Shown here: positions 16,738 through 25,959 of the stretch, in pieces | Numbering within the stretch: the first letter of the stretch is position 1 | Layout: every line of letters begins with the position of its first letter | Origin: an uncultured Lachnospiraceae bacterium | GTDB taxonomy: Bacteria > Bacillota > Clostridia > Lachnospirales > Lachnospiraceae | DNA: 64,000 nt | NCBI GenBank assembly: GCA_910578115.1 | Contig: CAJTPO010000022.1 | Location: forward strand, 7,036 to 71,035 | Reading direction: 5' to 3' | Position numbers and translations under genes: made by a program | The notes under the pieces: generated by a model | What the model saw: the letters and a program-made list of their open reading frames with translations, nothing else | Databases searched by the model: none | Told to the model about the DNA's origin: nothing

Positions 16738-18528
16738 ATGTTTAAAAATTCTTTCAGATCTGTTTCAGTAATCTGGGGATGCGCAAGACTGCTCGCAATT
16801 TTAAAAATCCTTCAAAGTATACTGACGGCTGTCTTAACACCAATGAGTATTTATCTGACTCAAATACTGATTGATAATATTGAACGTTTCACAGCCGGAG
16901 AAGCAAGCCTGTCTTATATCATCGGAATCTTTATCGGTTTATTGATTTCCCTTATATTTTTGTCAAGTTCCGCTTTTTTTGACCAGTTGATTAAAATATC
17001 GTTAGAAAGAGGCGTAAATCAAAATCTGACAACGATTATTGTAAAAAAGTTTCTTACAGTTGATTATTGGTGTTTTGAAGACAGGGATATAGCGGATGTT
17101 ATGAATCGCATGGGAGAAGCACCGCAGAAAAATATTCTGAATATCTTTTTGAACACTTTAGAGAGTTTGACACTTTTGATCACAATAATGGGGACATCCG
17201 TTGTTTTTGCACAAGTGTCCATATGGTTTTCCATCCTCTTTTTCATTATCCTCATTCCTGTGCTCTGGCTGGATTTTAAAGCAATGGACATGATGAATAC
17301 GCTGTTTCACGATCAGTCAGAACAAGAAAGGAAGCTCAGGTATTTAAGCAGCCTCCTGAATGCCAAAAATTCTTTACTGGAGTTGAAAATTTTTGGAGCA
17401 GTCGAATATATCCTGTCAAAGTGGAGATCACTGAACAAAAAGGTTTTGGATGAAAGGGTAAAAACTACAATCCGTTCTCAAAAATATTTTGCGCTCAGCA
17501 CGGTATTGACGATTCTTTGGTGTGGTTTGGTGGTGACTGCTCTTATTTGGAATATCAATAATGCTGTGATCAGTATTGGTATGTTTGTATCGCTGATCGG
17601 TTCCTGCGGTACAATATTGGGATTGGGCGAGACATTATCAAGAACCTTTTCTTCTCTTTCGCAAGAGCACTTCATTATGAAATATTATGATTGTTTTCTC
17701 GCACTGCCGGTTATAGATAACGAAAAGAGGGAAGCGGATCTGTCCAACCCTCATATTGTTTTTGACAATGTCCATTTTACTTACCCGCATACGGACAGCG
17801 AAATCCTAAAGGGGATATCCATGGAATTCTATCCAAACCAACGTATTTCCCTGGTAGGAGAAAATGGAGCGGGCAAATCAACGATCATAAAACTGCTTTG
17901 CAGGCTGTATAAACCGGACAGCGGAATGATTACGATAAATGGTATTGATATTAATGATTTATCAGTGGAGGAATTGAAAAAGGCGTATAGCGTGGTGTTT
18001 CAGGATTATGCAACGTATTCGTTATCCTTAAGAGAAAATGTTGCCTTCGGTGATATTGATCAGATCGCGGATGATGAAGCCATTACTGAAGCTCTGCAGC
18101 AGGGATTATCGTCTGATATATTACAGCGCTTCCACAATAATTTAGATGCGAACTTAGGTAAAATTGAAGAGGATGGAGTTGATCTTTCAGGCGGGCAGTG
18201 GCAGCGCATAGCTGTTTCGAGATCTTGTCTCTCAAACAGCGCCTTTGTGATATTAGATGAGCCCACTGCTTCTCTGGACCCAATCGCCGAAACAGAAATG
18301 TATCAGGCTTTTGCTGCTTTACTGCGCAAAAAGGGCTGTATCATGATTTCTCATCGCCTTGCAAGTGCCAGATTGGCTGATGCTGTTTATGTATTAAAAG
18401 ACGGTGTTATTGTCGAGAAAGGTACGCACAGCGAACTCATGTCTCATAAAGGCCTGTATGAATCTATGTTTACTGCGCAAAGCGGTTGGTATCGTACTGC
18501 GCATACGAATCAGGAGGATGGGATATGA
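16738..18528 (+). CDS. ABC exporter half-transporter 1 (TMD-NBD)
   Basis: 596 residues from ATG 16738, with GAGGAG ten bases upstream; the frame opens 18 codons earlier without a site. The N-terminal half has about six membrane helices; the C-terminal half is an ATPase with Walker A GENGAGKST near residue 374, Q-loop VVFQDYATYS, signature LSGGQWQR, Walker B FVILDEPTASLDP and switch His in MISHRLAS. All catalytic residues are present. The tail ends GLYESMFTAQSGWYR, a motif shared by all six array members. Its stop overlaps the next start by four bases (ATGA). It is AT-rich. Probably forms a heterodimer with the next protein and exports a peptide or lipid-like substrate; the substrate is unknown. 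Confidence 0.9.
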   Translation: MFKNSFRSVSVIWGCARLLAILKILQSILTAVLTPMSIYLTQILIDNIERFTAGEASLSYIIGIFIGLLISLIFLSSSAFFDQLIKISLERGVNQNLTTIIVKKFLTVDYWCFEDRDIADVMNRMGEAPQKNILNIFLNTLESLTLLITIMGTSVVFAQVSIWFSILFFIILIPVLWLDFKAMDMMNTLFHDQSEQERKLRYLSSLLNAKNSLLELKIFGAVEYILSKWRSLNKKVLDERVKTTIRSQKYFALSTVLTILWCGLVVTALIWNINNAVISIGMFVSLIGSCGTILGLGETLSRTFSSLSQEHFIMKYYDCFLALPVIDNEKREADLSNPHIVFDNVHFTYPHTDSEILKGISMEFYPNQRISLVGENGAGKSTIIKLLCRLYKPDSGMITINGIDINDLSVEELKKAYSVVFQDYATYSLSLRENVAFGDIDQIADDEAITEALQQGLSSDILQRFHNNLDANLGKIEEDGVDLSGGQWQRIAVSRSCLSNSAFVILDEPTASLDPIAETEMYQAFAALLRKKGCIMISHRLASARLADAVYVLKDGVIVEKGTHSELMSHKGLYESMFTAQSGWYRTAHTNQEDGI

Positions 18529-20303
18529 AGAAAAAGTATAATGTGCTTCAGATTCTGACTAAAGTATATGGATCTACTTTAAAGGCGGTTCCGTTTTCAG
18601 GTATATTAGGCATATTGAATTATCTTGTTCAAGGCATGTTTCCGGCGGTTACGGCACTGATTTCAGCAGGGCTTTTTGATGCGGCGTATTTATTGACCCG
18701 GGAGGGTGATACCTTAACATGCGTCATTTTTTACGGAAGTTTGTTTGTCGGCACATATGCTGTAGTTTATATTCTGCAGTTTATTTCGAGCATTACAATT
18801 AACGCCGGAATTTATGAACGATGTACAAGTTATTATCATATGATGCTTTCCGAAAAAGCGGCGAAGCTTCCCTTAATTTCATTTGAGGATACGGAAGTAT
18901 TGAATTTGCAGAGCCGGGCCAAAGACTGTGCGGAGCGGGAGATTTTAAGCCAGATTTATATGTCGTCAACAGTGTTTATCACAAGTGGAATCAGTGTTAT
19001 TTCGACGATCTCTGTTTTGGCTTTCTATAATATATGGCTGGTGCCGGTTTCAATTTTCAGTGTGTTGCCTTATGTCGTTGCGAGAGTACTCAGGGGAAAA
19101 GAGTTTTATTTACTAAAGAAAGCGCAGGCTAAAAAAGCACGCAGGCTGGAGTATCTCTGGGGATTGTTCCACAATAAGCAGGCGGTCAAAGAAATGCGGG
19201 TCATGGGATTTGGCGAATACCTTGCCCAAAAGTGGACTGAGACGAGAGACGAAGTTAATGAAGAATTGTGGCAGCAGAACATGAAAGATGGGAAATCAAT
19301 GCTGCTTTGTGATACATTAAAAATTGCGGGCTATGGCTTGAGCGTACTGCTGGCACTCCTTTATGCAGTAAAGGGTGATATTTCCATCGGTGTGTTTGGG
19401 GCTTGTATTACAGCGTTTAAAGCGATGCAGGAAGCGGCGAAATCTTTTTTGATCGATTTAGGAAACATGCCGGAAAAAACAGCATTTGCAAATGATTATT
19501 TTGAGTTTCTTGATCTGCCGGAAGACCGGAATGGAACGGTGAGGATTGACGGAATTAAACAGGGTGTAGTTTTGTCGCATGTCAGTTTTGCATATCCAAA
19601 CAGCGACGGCTATGCATTGAAAAATATCTCTTTCACAATACATAAGGGAGAAAAGATTGTTGTTCTAGGGGTAAATGGCAGCGGGAAGACGACATTATCG
19701 AAAATAATCCTGAACATGTATCCGCCTTCACAGGGCGAAGTGAGATATGATGGCGTATTGTCGTCGGAGATTGATAAAAGTTCCTTATACACTTATGTCT
19801 CTGTTGTTCCTCAGAATTTTGTGTCCTACAGCTTAACCATAAGAGAAAACATTGCAATCTCCGATCTGGCGCATTTGCAGGATGACTCATTGATCAAACA
19901 GTCCTTGGTATCATCCGGATTACAGTCGCTGCTGAATGAAGTGGGCGGTCTGGATGAGCAATTAGGCCGGGAATTTGGCGGAAAAGAGCTTTCAGGCGGG
20001 CAGTGGCAAAAGATTGCGATTGCAAGAGGCTTATTTAAAACAAGCGAACTTATCATCCTGGATGAGCCTACAAGTGCCTTGGATCCACTGCTTGAAACGG
20101 AAATATTACAGCAGTTCCTCGAAATAGCCAGGGACAAGACAGCGGTCATTATATCTCACAGAGTCGGTTTATGTAAGATGGCTGACAAAATCATCGTGAT
20201 GAAAGACGGCCGGATTTGCGAAATGGGCACGCATTATGACCTGATCAGAAAAGACGGGGAATACAGGCGGCTGTATACCGCACAGGAGCAGTGGTATCGC
20301 TAG
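18525..20303 (+). CDS. ABC exporter half-transporter 2 (TMD-NBD)
   Basis: 592 residues. The ATG at 18525 overlaps the previous stop and has GGAGG in front; longer in-frame starts lie inside the preceding gene. Six predicted membrane helices are followed by an ATPase: Walker A GVNGSGKTT, Q-loop VVPQNFVSYS, signature LSGGQWQK, Walker B LIILDEPTSALDP, and IISHRVGL. The tail GEYRRLYTAQEQWYR repeats the array's C-terminal motif. Overlap with half-transporter 1 suggests a 1:1 heterodimer. A 164-base gap follows before the third gene. Confidence 0.9.
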   Translation: MKKKYNVLQILTKVYGSTLKAVPFSGILGILNYLVQGMFPAVTALISAGLFDAAYLLTREGDTLTCVIFYGSLFVGTYAVVYILQFISSITINAGIYERCTSYYHMMLSEKAAKLPLISFEDTEVLNLQSRAKDCAEREILSQIYMSSTVFITSGISVISTISVLAFYNIWLVPVSIFSVLPYVVARVLRGKEFYLLKKAQAKKARRLEYLWGLFHNKQAVKEMRVMGFGEYLAQKWTETRDEVNEELWQQNMKDGKSMLLCDTLKIAGYGLSVLLALLYAVKGDISIGVFGACITAFKAMQEAAKSFLIDLGNMPEKTAFANDYFEFLDLPEDRNGTVRIDGIKQGVVLSHVSFAYPNSDGYALKNISFTIHKGEKIVVLGVNGSGKTTLSKIILNMYPPSQGEVRYDGVLSSEIDKSSLYTYVSVVPQNFVSYSLTIRENIAISDLAHLQDDSLIKQSLVSSGLQSLLNEVGGLDEQLGREFGGKELSGGQWQKIAIARGLFKTSELIILDEPTSALDPLLETEILQQFLEIARDKTAVIISHRVGLCKMADKIIVMKDGRICEMGTHYDLIRKDGEYRRLYTAQEQWYR

Positions 20304-20467
20304 ATGATGGCGTATATTTTGGCGTATCTCAAGGCATGGAGCGGTATCTGTAATGGAATAAGAGGCTTGCGGCGCTGTCTTGAAGAACCTTGAGAAATCC
20401 TGTAGAATTGATAACAGGAATGAATACAAAAGCAATAGAAGGAACCATAGAAGGAATCAAGGAAATT

Positions 20468-22267
20468 ATGCTGACACGTATGAAAAATGTTCTATCACTC
20501 ACTTTTCGCATTTCGCCCGGGACAAGCATGATCGCTGTTCTATATGTACTTTTGATGAGCGGGTCTGTTGTATTAGGGCAGCATATCATTCGTTATATCT
20601 ATGAAAGTGTCTCCGGTTATCATGAAGGCAGCGCTTCCTGGATTCTCTGGGTCGTGGTGTTTTTTGTCAATATGACATTGTTTGGGAATACGGACAATAT
20701 CGAAAATATGCTTACGACGGCAGCATCCCGCAGAGTCCGGGCGTTATACTATAAATTGTTTCTCTTTAAAATATACCGGACGAAGCAGGATGCTTTCTAT
20801 CGTTCTAAAGTATTAAATGAAGTGCAGTTCATAGAGGGGCAGCTGGATCAGATCAGTAAGACGGCGCTGCTGCTTCTGACGCGTCTTTCGATGGCGCTTT
20901 TTACGCTGGTATTAACGACAGCATCCATGGTGGTCATTGATTGGTTTATCATCGCTGCGGTCATCATGATGGCGGTCATGATTTCCCTGTCAAATCGTTA
21001 TTTTACGCAAAAGAAGATTGCGTTAAACTGCGATCATATGTCTGACGAGCGTCGGGCCAATTATTTCAAATCACTTCTCACCACAAGAGAACATGCGAAA
21101 GAAATTCATCTGTCGACGAATAAAGCATGGTTTCTAAACAAGTGGCAGGACTCTTTTCAAAATTTATATCATGCAAAATTATCATTTGCAGCCAAATCCA
21201 TTATTCTGGGCGATTGCGTCCGCATAATAGAAGCATTATTTCCCTATTTATGTGCGCTCTATCTGGTATATTTACTTTCTGTTGATATGATTTCTTCCGG
21301 GGAGGCCATCTTTTTGACGGGGCTTGTGGGCACGCTTAAGTGGAGTGTGAAACAGCTGATCGATCTTTTGACGAAAGACATTTATGAGAAAATGGAAGTC
21401 ATTGAGAAATTTGAGAATTTTCTCGGAAATACTATGGCTGACTGTTATGAAGAACTGGAGCATGATCAGGCGGCGCCAAAAGTAAGCGGGGAAGAACGGA
21501 TGGAGCCGTTTGATGAGATAATAGTGGACCATGTGTCGTACACCTATTCGAATGCGGACCGCCCGGCAGTCCGTGACATCAGCCTGAAAATTAAAAAAGG
21601 GGAGATCATCAGCATTCTGGGTTATAACGGAAGCGGAAAAACGACATTGTCTAAAGTGATCAACGGACTTCTGCATGATTATGAGGGACGGGTTTTGTTC
21701 AATGATAAAGACATCAGGGATATGGATGCGGAGCGGTATTATCAATATTTTGGGAATGTTTATCAGGACTTTGCCAGATATAAGATGAGCTTCGGAGAAA
21801 ATATCAGTGTGGGAGATGTTGAGCACCTGGAGGATGCCGCGCGGATCGCAGAGGCCATACATATTGTGAATTTAGATGATGTCGTGGAAGGCTTTGCGAA
21901 CGGTACGGATACGAAATTGGGGAAGGATCTTTACGCTGACGGCGCAGACTTAAGCGGCGGCCAATGGCAGCGTATTGCGATTGCCCGTGCCTGTATGGGT
22001 CCTAAGGAAATTCTGATATTTGACGAGCCCACGGCGGCCATTGATCCATGGGAGGAAGAAAATCTTTTGCAGAATCTGAGATCGATCCTGAACGGAAGAA
22101 CAGCTGTTTTGTTATCCCATAGAATAGGCTTCGCAAGGCTTGCGGATAGGATCTACATGATGCAGGAAGGACAGATTGTCGAACAGGGTTCACATGAGGA
22201 ATTGCTGCAGATGAATGGGCTTTACAGTCAATTCTTTTTTGCGCAGCAGAAGCTTTATCAGCAGTAA
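20468..22267 (+). CDS. ABC exporter half-transporter 3 (TMD-NBD)
   Basis: 599 residues if the ATG at 20468 is used; this has AAGGA four bases upstream. In-frame alternatives are ATG 20420 and TTG 20390, both with poorer sites, so the start is uncertain. Membrane half, then ATPase with Walker A GYNGSGKTT, Q-loop NVYQDFARYK, signature LSGGQWQR, Walker B ILIFDEPTAAIDP and LLSHRIGF. The tail GLYSQFFFAQQKLYQQ is a variant of the array motif. Half-transporter 4 follows after ten bases, so 3 and 4 are a likely pair. Confidence 0.88.
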   Translation: MLTRMKNVLSLTFRISPGTSMIAVLYVLLMSGSVVLGQHIIRYIYESVSGYHEGSASWILWVVVFFVNMTLFGNTDNIENMLTTAASRRVRALYYKLFLFKIYRTKQDAFYRSKVLNEVQFIEGQLDQISKTALLLLTRLSMALFTLVLTTASMVVIDWFIIAAVIMMAVMISLSNRYFTQKKIALNCDHMSDERRANYFKSLLTTREHAKEIHLSTNKAWFLNKWQDSFQNLYHAKLSFAAKSIILGDCVRIIEALFPYLCALYLVYLLSVDMISSGEAIFLTGLVGTLKWSVKQLIDLLTKDIYEKMEVIEKFENFLGNTMADCYEELEHDQAAPKVSGEERMEPFDEIIVDHVSYTYSNADRPAVRDISLKIKKGEIISILGYNGSGKTTLSKVINGLLHDYEGRVLFNDKDIRDMDAERYYQYFGNVYQDFARYKMSFGENISVGDVEHLEDAARIAEAIHIVNLDDVVEGFANGTDTKLGKDLYADGADLSGGQWQRIAIARACMGPKEILIFDEPTAAIDPWEEENLLQNLRSILNGRTAVLLSHRIGFARLADRIYMMQEGQIVEQGSHEELLQMNGLYSQFFFAQQKLYQQ

Positions 22268-22277
22268 GGAGGATGGG

Positions 22278-24032
22278 ATGCGTTTTCGGATTTTTCGCGG
22301 TTTATATTACGTTAACAGATTAGTTAGAAGAAATGCCGGTTCTTTGTATTACATATACCTGCTGACCGTTTTGGTTGAGGCCGCAGGAGTTGCCGTTGGC
22401 CTTTTTTCCACGCGCTATATAACCAATCTGATCACGGCAGTGGCAATGGGAGAGCCGCCGCAATACCGTGTTCTGATTCTGCTTCTTGTCGCAACGGGAA
22501 TTATTTATGTCATCGCTACGATACGCAAAATAATTCTGGAGCATATTCGGTTGAAGATCAGGTTCGTATTTGACCGGTCGCTTTGTGAAAACGTCTCTGC
22601 GCTGAAGTGGGAATATTTTGAAGATTACGCAACCTCCAATAAGATCAACAGCATCAATGAGAAGTCCTATGACTGTATCATGAGGATGTTTGAGCATACC
22701 TATCACTATTTGTTGTATATACTTTCATCCATTGTTTTTTCGTATTTCCTGCTTCTGTTTCATTGGATGATCATGGTATTATACTTAGGAATCCTCATCG
22801 TGTCGATTTATTTTTCGGATAAAGTATTTGCTTCTAATTACACGATATGGGACGCTGTTTTGCCATTAAAAAAGCAGCAGAAATATTTTGTGTCCGTTGC
22901 AACGGATGTGAATACCCATCAGGAATATCAGTCCAACCGCCTTTTTTCCTTTTTGAGCCAAAAGTGGGAAGCGCTGGATCATGTGATCTATGGGCAGGAA
23001 ATGAGAATTTACAGAAGATATGAGATCGTGATGCAGATAAGCCGCCTGATCATGAACCTGCCCTACTTTGCGATGATCATCGTGACCTGTTATCATGTGA
23101 TCCATGGCCGGTTCGATGTGGGGTTTCTGGTCATGAGTTTCAATCTGTTCAATCAGGTCGTCAATCTTTTCGGGCAGATCGAGTCGGATCTTCACCAGGA
23201 TCAGGAGGATGCGGGATTCGTGCTGGATTATTTTGATATGTTATCATGGGAAAAAGAAGATGATGCGCGGCACGCAGGCATATCGGAATCCATTCAGTTC
23301 AAGCAGGTAAGCTATCGTTATCCGCAATCCGAGAGATATGCGGTCAAAGCGATTGACATGACCGCCGGATTCCATGAGAAAATAGCGATCGTCGGGAAAA
23401 ACGGAAGCGGTAAAACGACATTTGCGTTATTGCTTTCATCATTGATCGACAAAATAGAAAACGGGCAGATTCTCCTGGACGGACAGGAAATAGAACGGGT
23501 TCCTGTGGCGCGGCATGATATCGCATGTCTTTTCCAGGATTTTGAACAGTATCATATGACGATTCGGGAGAATATCAAAATCGGCAGAAAGGACTGTAAG
23601 ATAACAGAGGAAGAGATTTATGCGCTGTTACAAAAGGTGGGATTGGAGGAATATGTATCGACTTTGCCGAAGGGAATTGATACACTACTGGGCCAGTTGG
23701 AGGACGGAGGTGTGTGGTTGTCCAAAGGGCAGTGGCAGAGACTGGCAATAGCACGCCTGATGGCCAATGAGGATGCCAGAATATGGATTTTAGACGAACC
23801 GACAGCCAGCCTTGATCCCCTGTCAGAAATAGAAGTATATAATCTGATCATGAATGTGGCACAGGATAAAATGGTATTCTTTATTTCGCATCGTCTCGGT
23901 TTTGCAAAGCAGGTGAACCGCATATTGCTTTTCTGCGACGGAAAAATAATCGGCGATTCCACGCACGACAGCTTACTGGAAGAAGAACATTACAGGGAAA
24001 TGTTTAAAAGCCAGGAGAGCTGGTATGCGTGA
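22278..24032 (+). CDS. ABC exporter half-transporter 4 with degenerate signature
   Basis: 584 residues; ATG 22278 follows AAGGAGGATGGG. Membrane half plus ATPase: Walker A GKNGSGKTT, Q-loop CLFQDFEQYH, Walker B IWILDEPTASLDP and FISHRLGF. The ABC signature reads LSKGQ rather than LSGGQ, so the second glycine is a lysine. That change is expected to weaken one of the two composite ATP sites of a heterodimer, as known for asymmetric exporters. The tail HYREMFKSQESWY keeps the array motif. It overlaps the next frame by eight bases. Confidence 0.9.
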   Translation: MRFRIFRGLYYVNRLVRRNAGSLYYIYLLTVLVEAAGVAVGLFSTRYITNLITAVAMGEPPQYRVLILLLVATGIIYVIATIRKIILEHIRLKIRFVFDRSLCENVSALKWEYFEDYATSNKINSINEKSYDCIMRMFEHTYHYLLYILSSIVFSYFLLLFHWMIMVLYLGILIVSIYFSDKVFASNYTIWDAVLPLKKQQKYFVSVATDVNTHQEYQSNRLFSFLSQKWEALDHVIYGQEMRIYRRYEIVMQISRLIMNLPYFAMIIVTCYHVIHGRFDVGFLVMSFNLFNQVVNLFGQIESDLHQDQEDAGFVLDYFDMLSWEKEDDARHAGISESIQFKQVSYRYPQSERYAVKAIDMTAGFHEKIAIVGKNGSGKTTFALLLSSLIDKIENGQILLDGQEIERVPVARHDIACLFQDFEQYHMTIRENIKIGRKDCKITEEEIYALLQKVGLEEYVSTLPKGIDTLLGQLEDGGVWLSKGQWQRLAIARLMANEDARIWILDEPTASLDPLSEIEVYNLIMNVAQDKMVFFISHRLGFAKQVNRILLFCDGKIIGDSTHDSLLEEEHYREMFKSQESWYA

Positions 24033-25959
24033 CCGGCAGGCTGCCTGGCTTTGCCCTTCAGAAAGAGGTTCAGGTATAAAATATCAGTTATTTCAGGTGT
24101 GGACGGGGTTTGGTAACAAAATGAACAGAAAAATTAATTTCATTCTTCAAACCATATGGAACGACAACAGGAAGCTGCTTGTGCTCTCGGCCGCGCAGCT
24201 TCCGTTACAGGTACTATTACCATGGCTGCAGATCTTTCTGACGCGGACGCTGGTGATGGGGATCGAGAGACAGGATCCCTTCTACCGGTATGTGGCGGGG
24301 ATCGGCAGCATTTTTTTACTGCAGATGGGGGTCAATTCCCTGAAGGAGTGGGTGACGGCCACTGCCGAGTGGGAGAACAAGACGCTGGTATACAGTCTGT
24401 TAGCGCCCATGGATGAAAAGACGCTGACCACGGCGTATGCAAATGTAGAAGGGGCGGCAGGGCAGCGGATCAGACAGCGGGCACTGAACGCGGTATATGC
24501 CTTTGGCCAGTCTGTGGTGCTGCGGAGCGTTTCTTTTCTGGTCAACCTGTGCGGGCTTCTTTTCTACGGGCTGACCATCGGCAGGGGCGATCCGGCGATC
24601 CTGGCGGTGGTGACGGTAACAACCGGCGGCGGTTATCTGGCTGCCGTGCTGCTCAGGCGGTGCGAACAGCGGCAGAAGGAAACGCTTGTGGACTGCGACA
24701 GGAAGATGAATTATCTGGAAAATGAGGGGCAATCCCTGCAGGCGGCAAGAGAGCTGCGGCTTTACGATATGGCGGGACTGTTTTCCGGATTGTACCAGAG
24801 CAGTATGGAACGCAGGAAAAGGAGTACGGACAGGATCGCGCACGTAAGGGCGCTGGTGTGCAGCGGGGAGAGTCTGCTGGCGTTTGTCAGAAATTTTGTC
24901 ATCTATTATTACCTGATCCATCTGGCGGTGACCGGGCGGATTTTGGTTGGAGATCTGGTGTTGATGACCGGTATGGCGGCCGGGCTGTCCGTCTGGATGC
25001 GGGGCCTGATCGGGGATGCCGGGGAATTGAAACGTCTGGGGCTTTATCTGGACGATTATTTTGCCTGGCTGGATCTGGGGGAGGCGTGGCAGACGGCGAA
25101 GAAGAGAGCGGAAGAGATAAGCCATAAAGAAATAAATGCCGAGGCGATAAGTGAGGGGGCGGCCGGGAATACGGCTGCTGCGTGCGCGCCTTCTCTGACT
25201 TTCGAGCATGTGGGTTTTTGTTATGAGGGGGCGCAGGAGGATACGCTGCGGGACATCACCCTCACGGTCAGGGCCGGGGAGAAGCTGGCCATCGTGGGCA
25301 GAAACGGCGCCGGCAAGACTACGCTGGTGAAGCTGCTTTGTGGGCTTTACCGGCCGGACCGCGGCAGGATTCTTTTGGACGGAGAGGACATCACGGGGTA
25401 CAGTGACGAGGCGTATTTCGCCAGGCTGGCGGTGGTGTTTCAGGATATCCAGCTTCTGCCGGTGAGCATTGCGGAGAATGTGTCTTCCCATATCCGGGGC
25501 AAAACGGACAGGCAGAGAGTGGCGTGGAGTCTGGAACAGGCGGGAATCGGCGAGAAGGTACGAAGCCTGCCTGCAGGAGCGGATACCTGCCTGCAGCGGG
25601 CGGCCAGAGAAGACGCCGTGGAGCTGTCGGGAGGGGAGCAGCAGAAGACGATGCTTGCCAAGGCGCTTTATAAAGGCGGTGATGTGCTGATCCTGGATGA
25701 ACCGACGGCGGCCCTTGATCCGATCGCGGAAAATGATATTTACAGGAAATACAACGAAATGACGCAGGGTGTGACTTCCTTCTTCATCTCTCACCGCCTT
25801 GCCAGCACCAGTTTCTGCGACCGGATCATTCTGCTGGAGGACGGCCGGATCGCGGAACAGGGCACACATGAGGAACTGCTGGCGAAGCAGGGGCGTTATT
25901 GGGAGATGTTCAACGTACAGAGCCGGTATTATACGGAGGGCGGACGAGATGACTTTTGA
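24025..25959 (+). CDS. ABC exporter half-transporter 5 (TMD-NBD)
   Basis: 644 residues from ATG 24025, which overlaps the previous stop and has GGAGAG seven bases upstream. The first 32 residues are not typical of the family, and ATG 24121 (612 residues) is the alternative, though its upstream site is weak. ATPase features: Walker A GRNGAGKTT, Q-loop VVFQDIQLLP, signature LSGGEQQK, Walker B VLILDEPTAALDP and FISHRLAS. The tail GRYWEMFNVQSRYY carries the array motif. From here the sequence is visibly richer in GC than half-transporters 1-4, hinting at a different origin. It overlaps gene 6 by 11 bases. Confidence 0.88.
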   Translation: MRDRQAAWLCPSERGSGIKYQLFQVWTGFGNKMNRKINFILQTIWNDNRKLLVLSAAQLPLQVLLPWLQIFLTRTLVMGIERQDPFYRYVAGIGSIFLLQMGVNSLKEWVTATAEWENKTLVYSLLAPMDEKTLTTAYANVEGAAGQRIRQRALNAVYAFGQSVVLRSVSFLVNLCGLLFYGLTIGRGDPAILAVVTVTTGGGYLAAVLLRRCEQRQKETLVDCDRKMNYLENEGQSLQAARELRLYDMAGLFSGLYQSSMERRKRSTDRIAHVRALVCSGESLLAFVRNFVIYYYLIHLAVTGRILVGDLVLMTGMAAGLSVWMRGLIGDAGELKRLGLYLDDYFAWLDLGEAWQTAKKRAEEISHKEINAEAISEGAAGNTAAACAPSLTFEHVGFCYEGAQEDTLRDITLTVRAGEKLAIVGRNGAGKTTLVKLLCGLYRPDRGRILLDGEDITGYSDEAYFARLAVVFQDIQLLPVSIAENVSSHIRGKTDRQRVAWSLEQAGIGEKVRSLPAGADTCLQRAAREDAVELSGGEQQKTMLAKALYKGGDVLILDEPTAALDPIAENDIYRKYNEMTQGVTSFFISHRLASTSFCDRIILLEDGRIAEQGTHEELLAKQGRYWEMFNVQSRYYTEGGRDDF

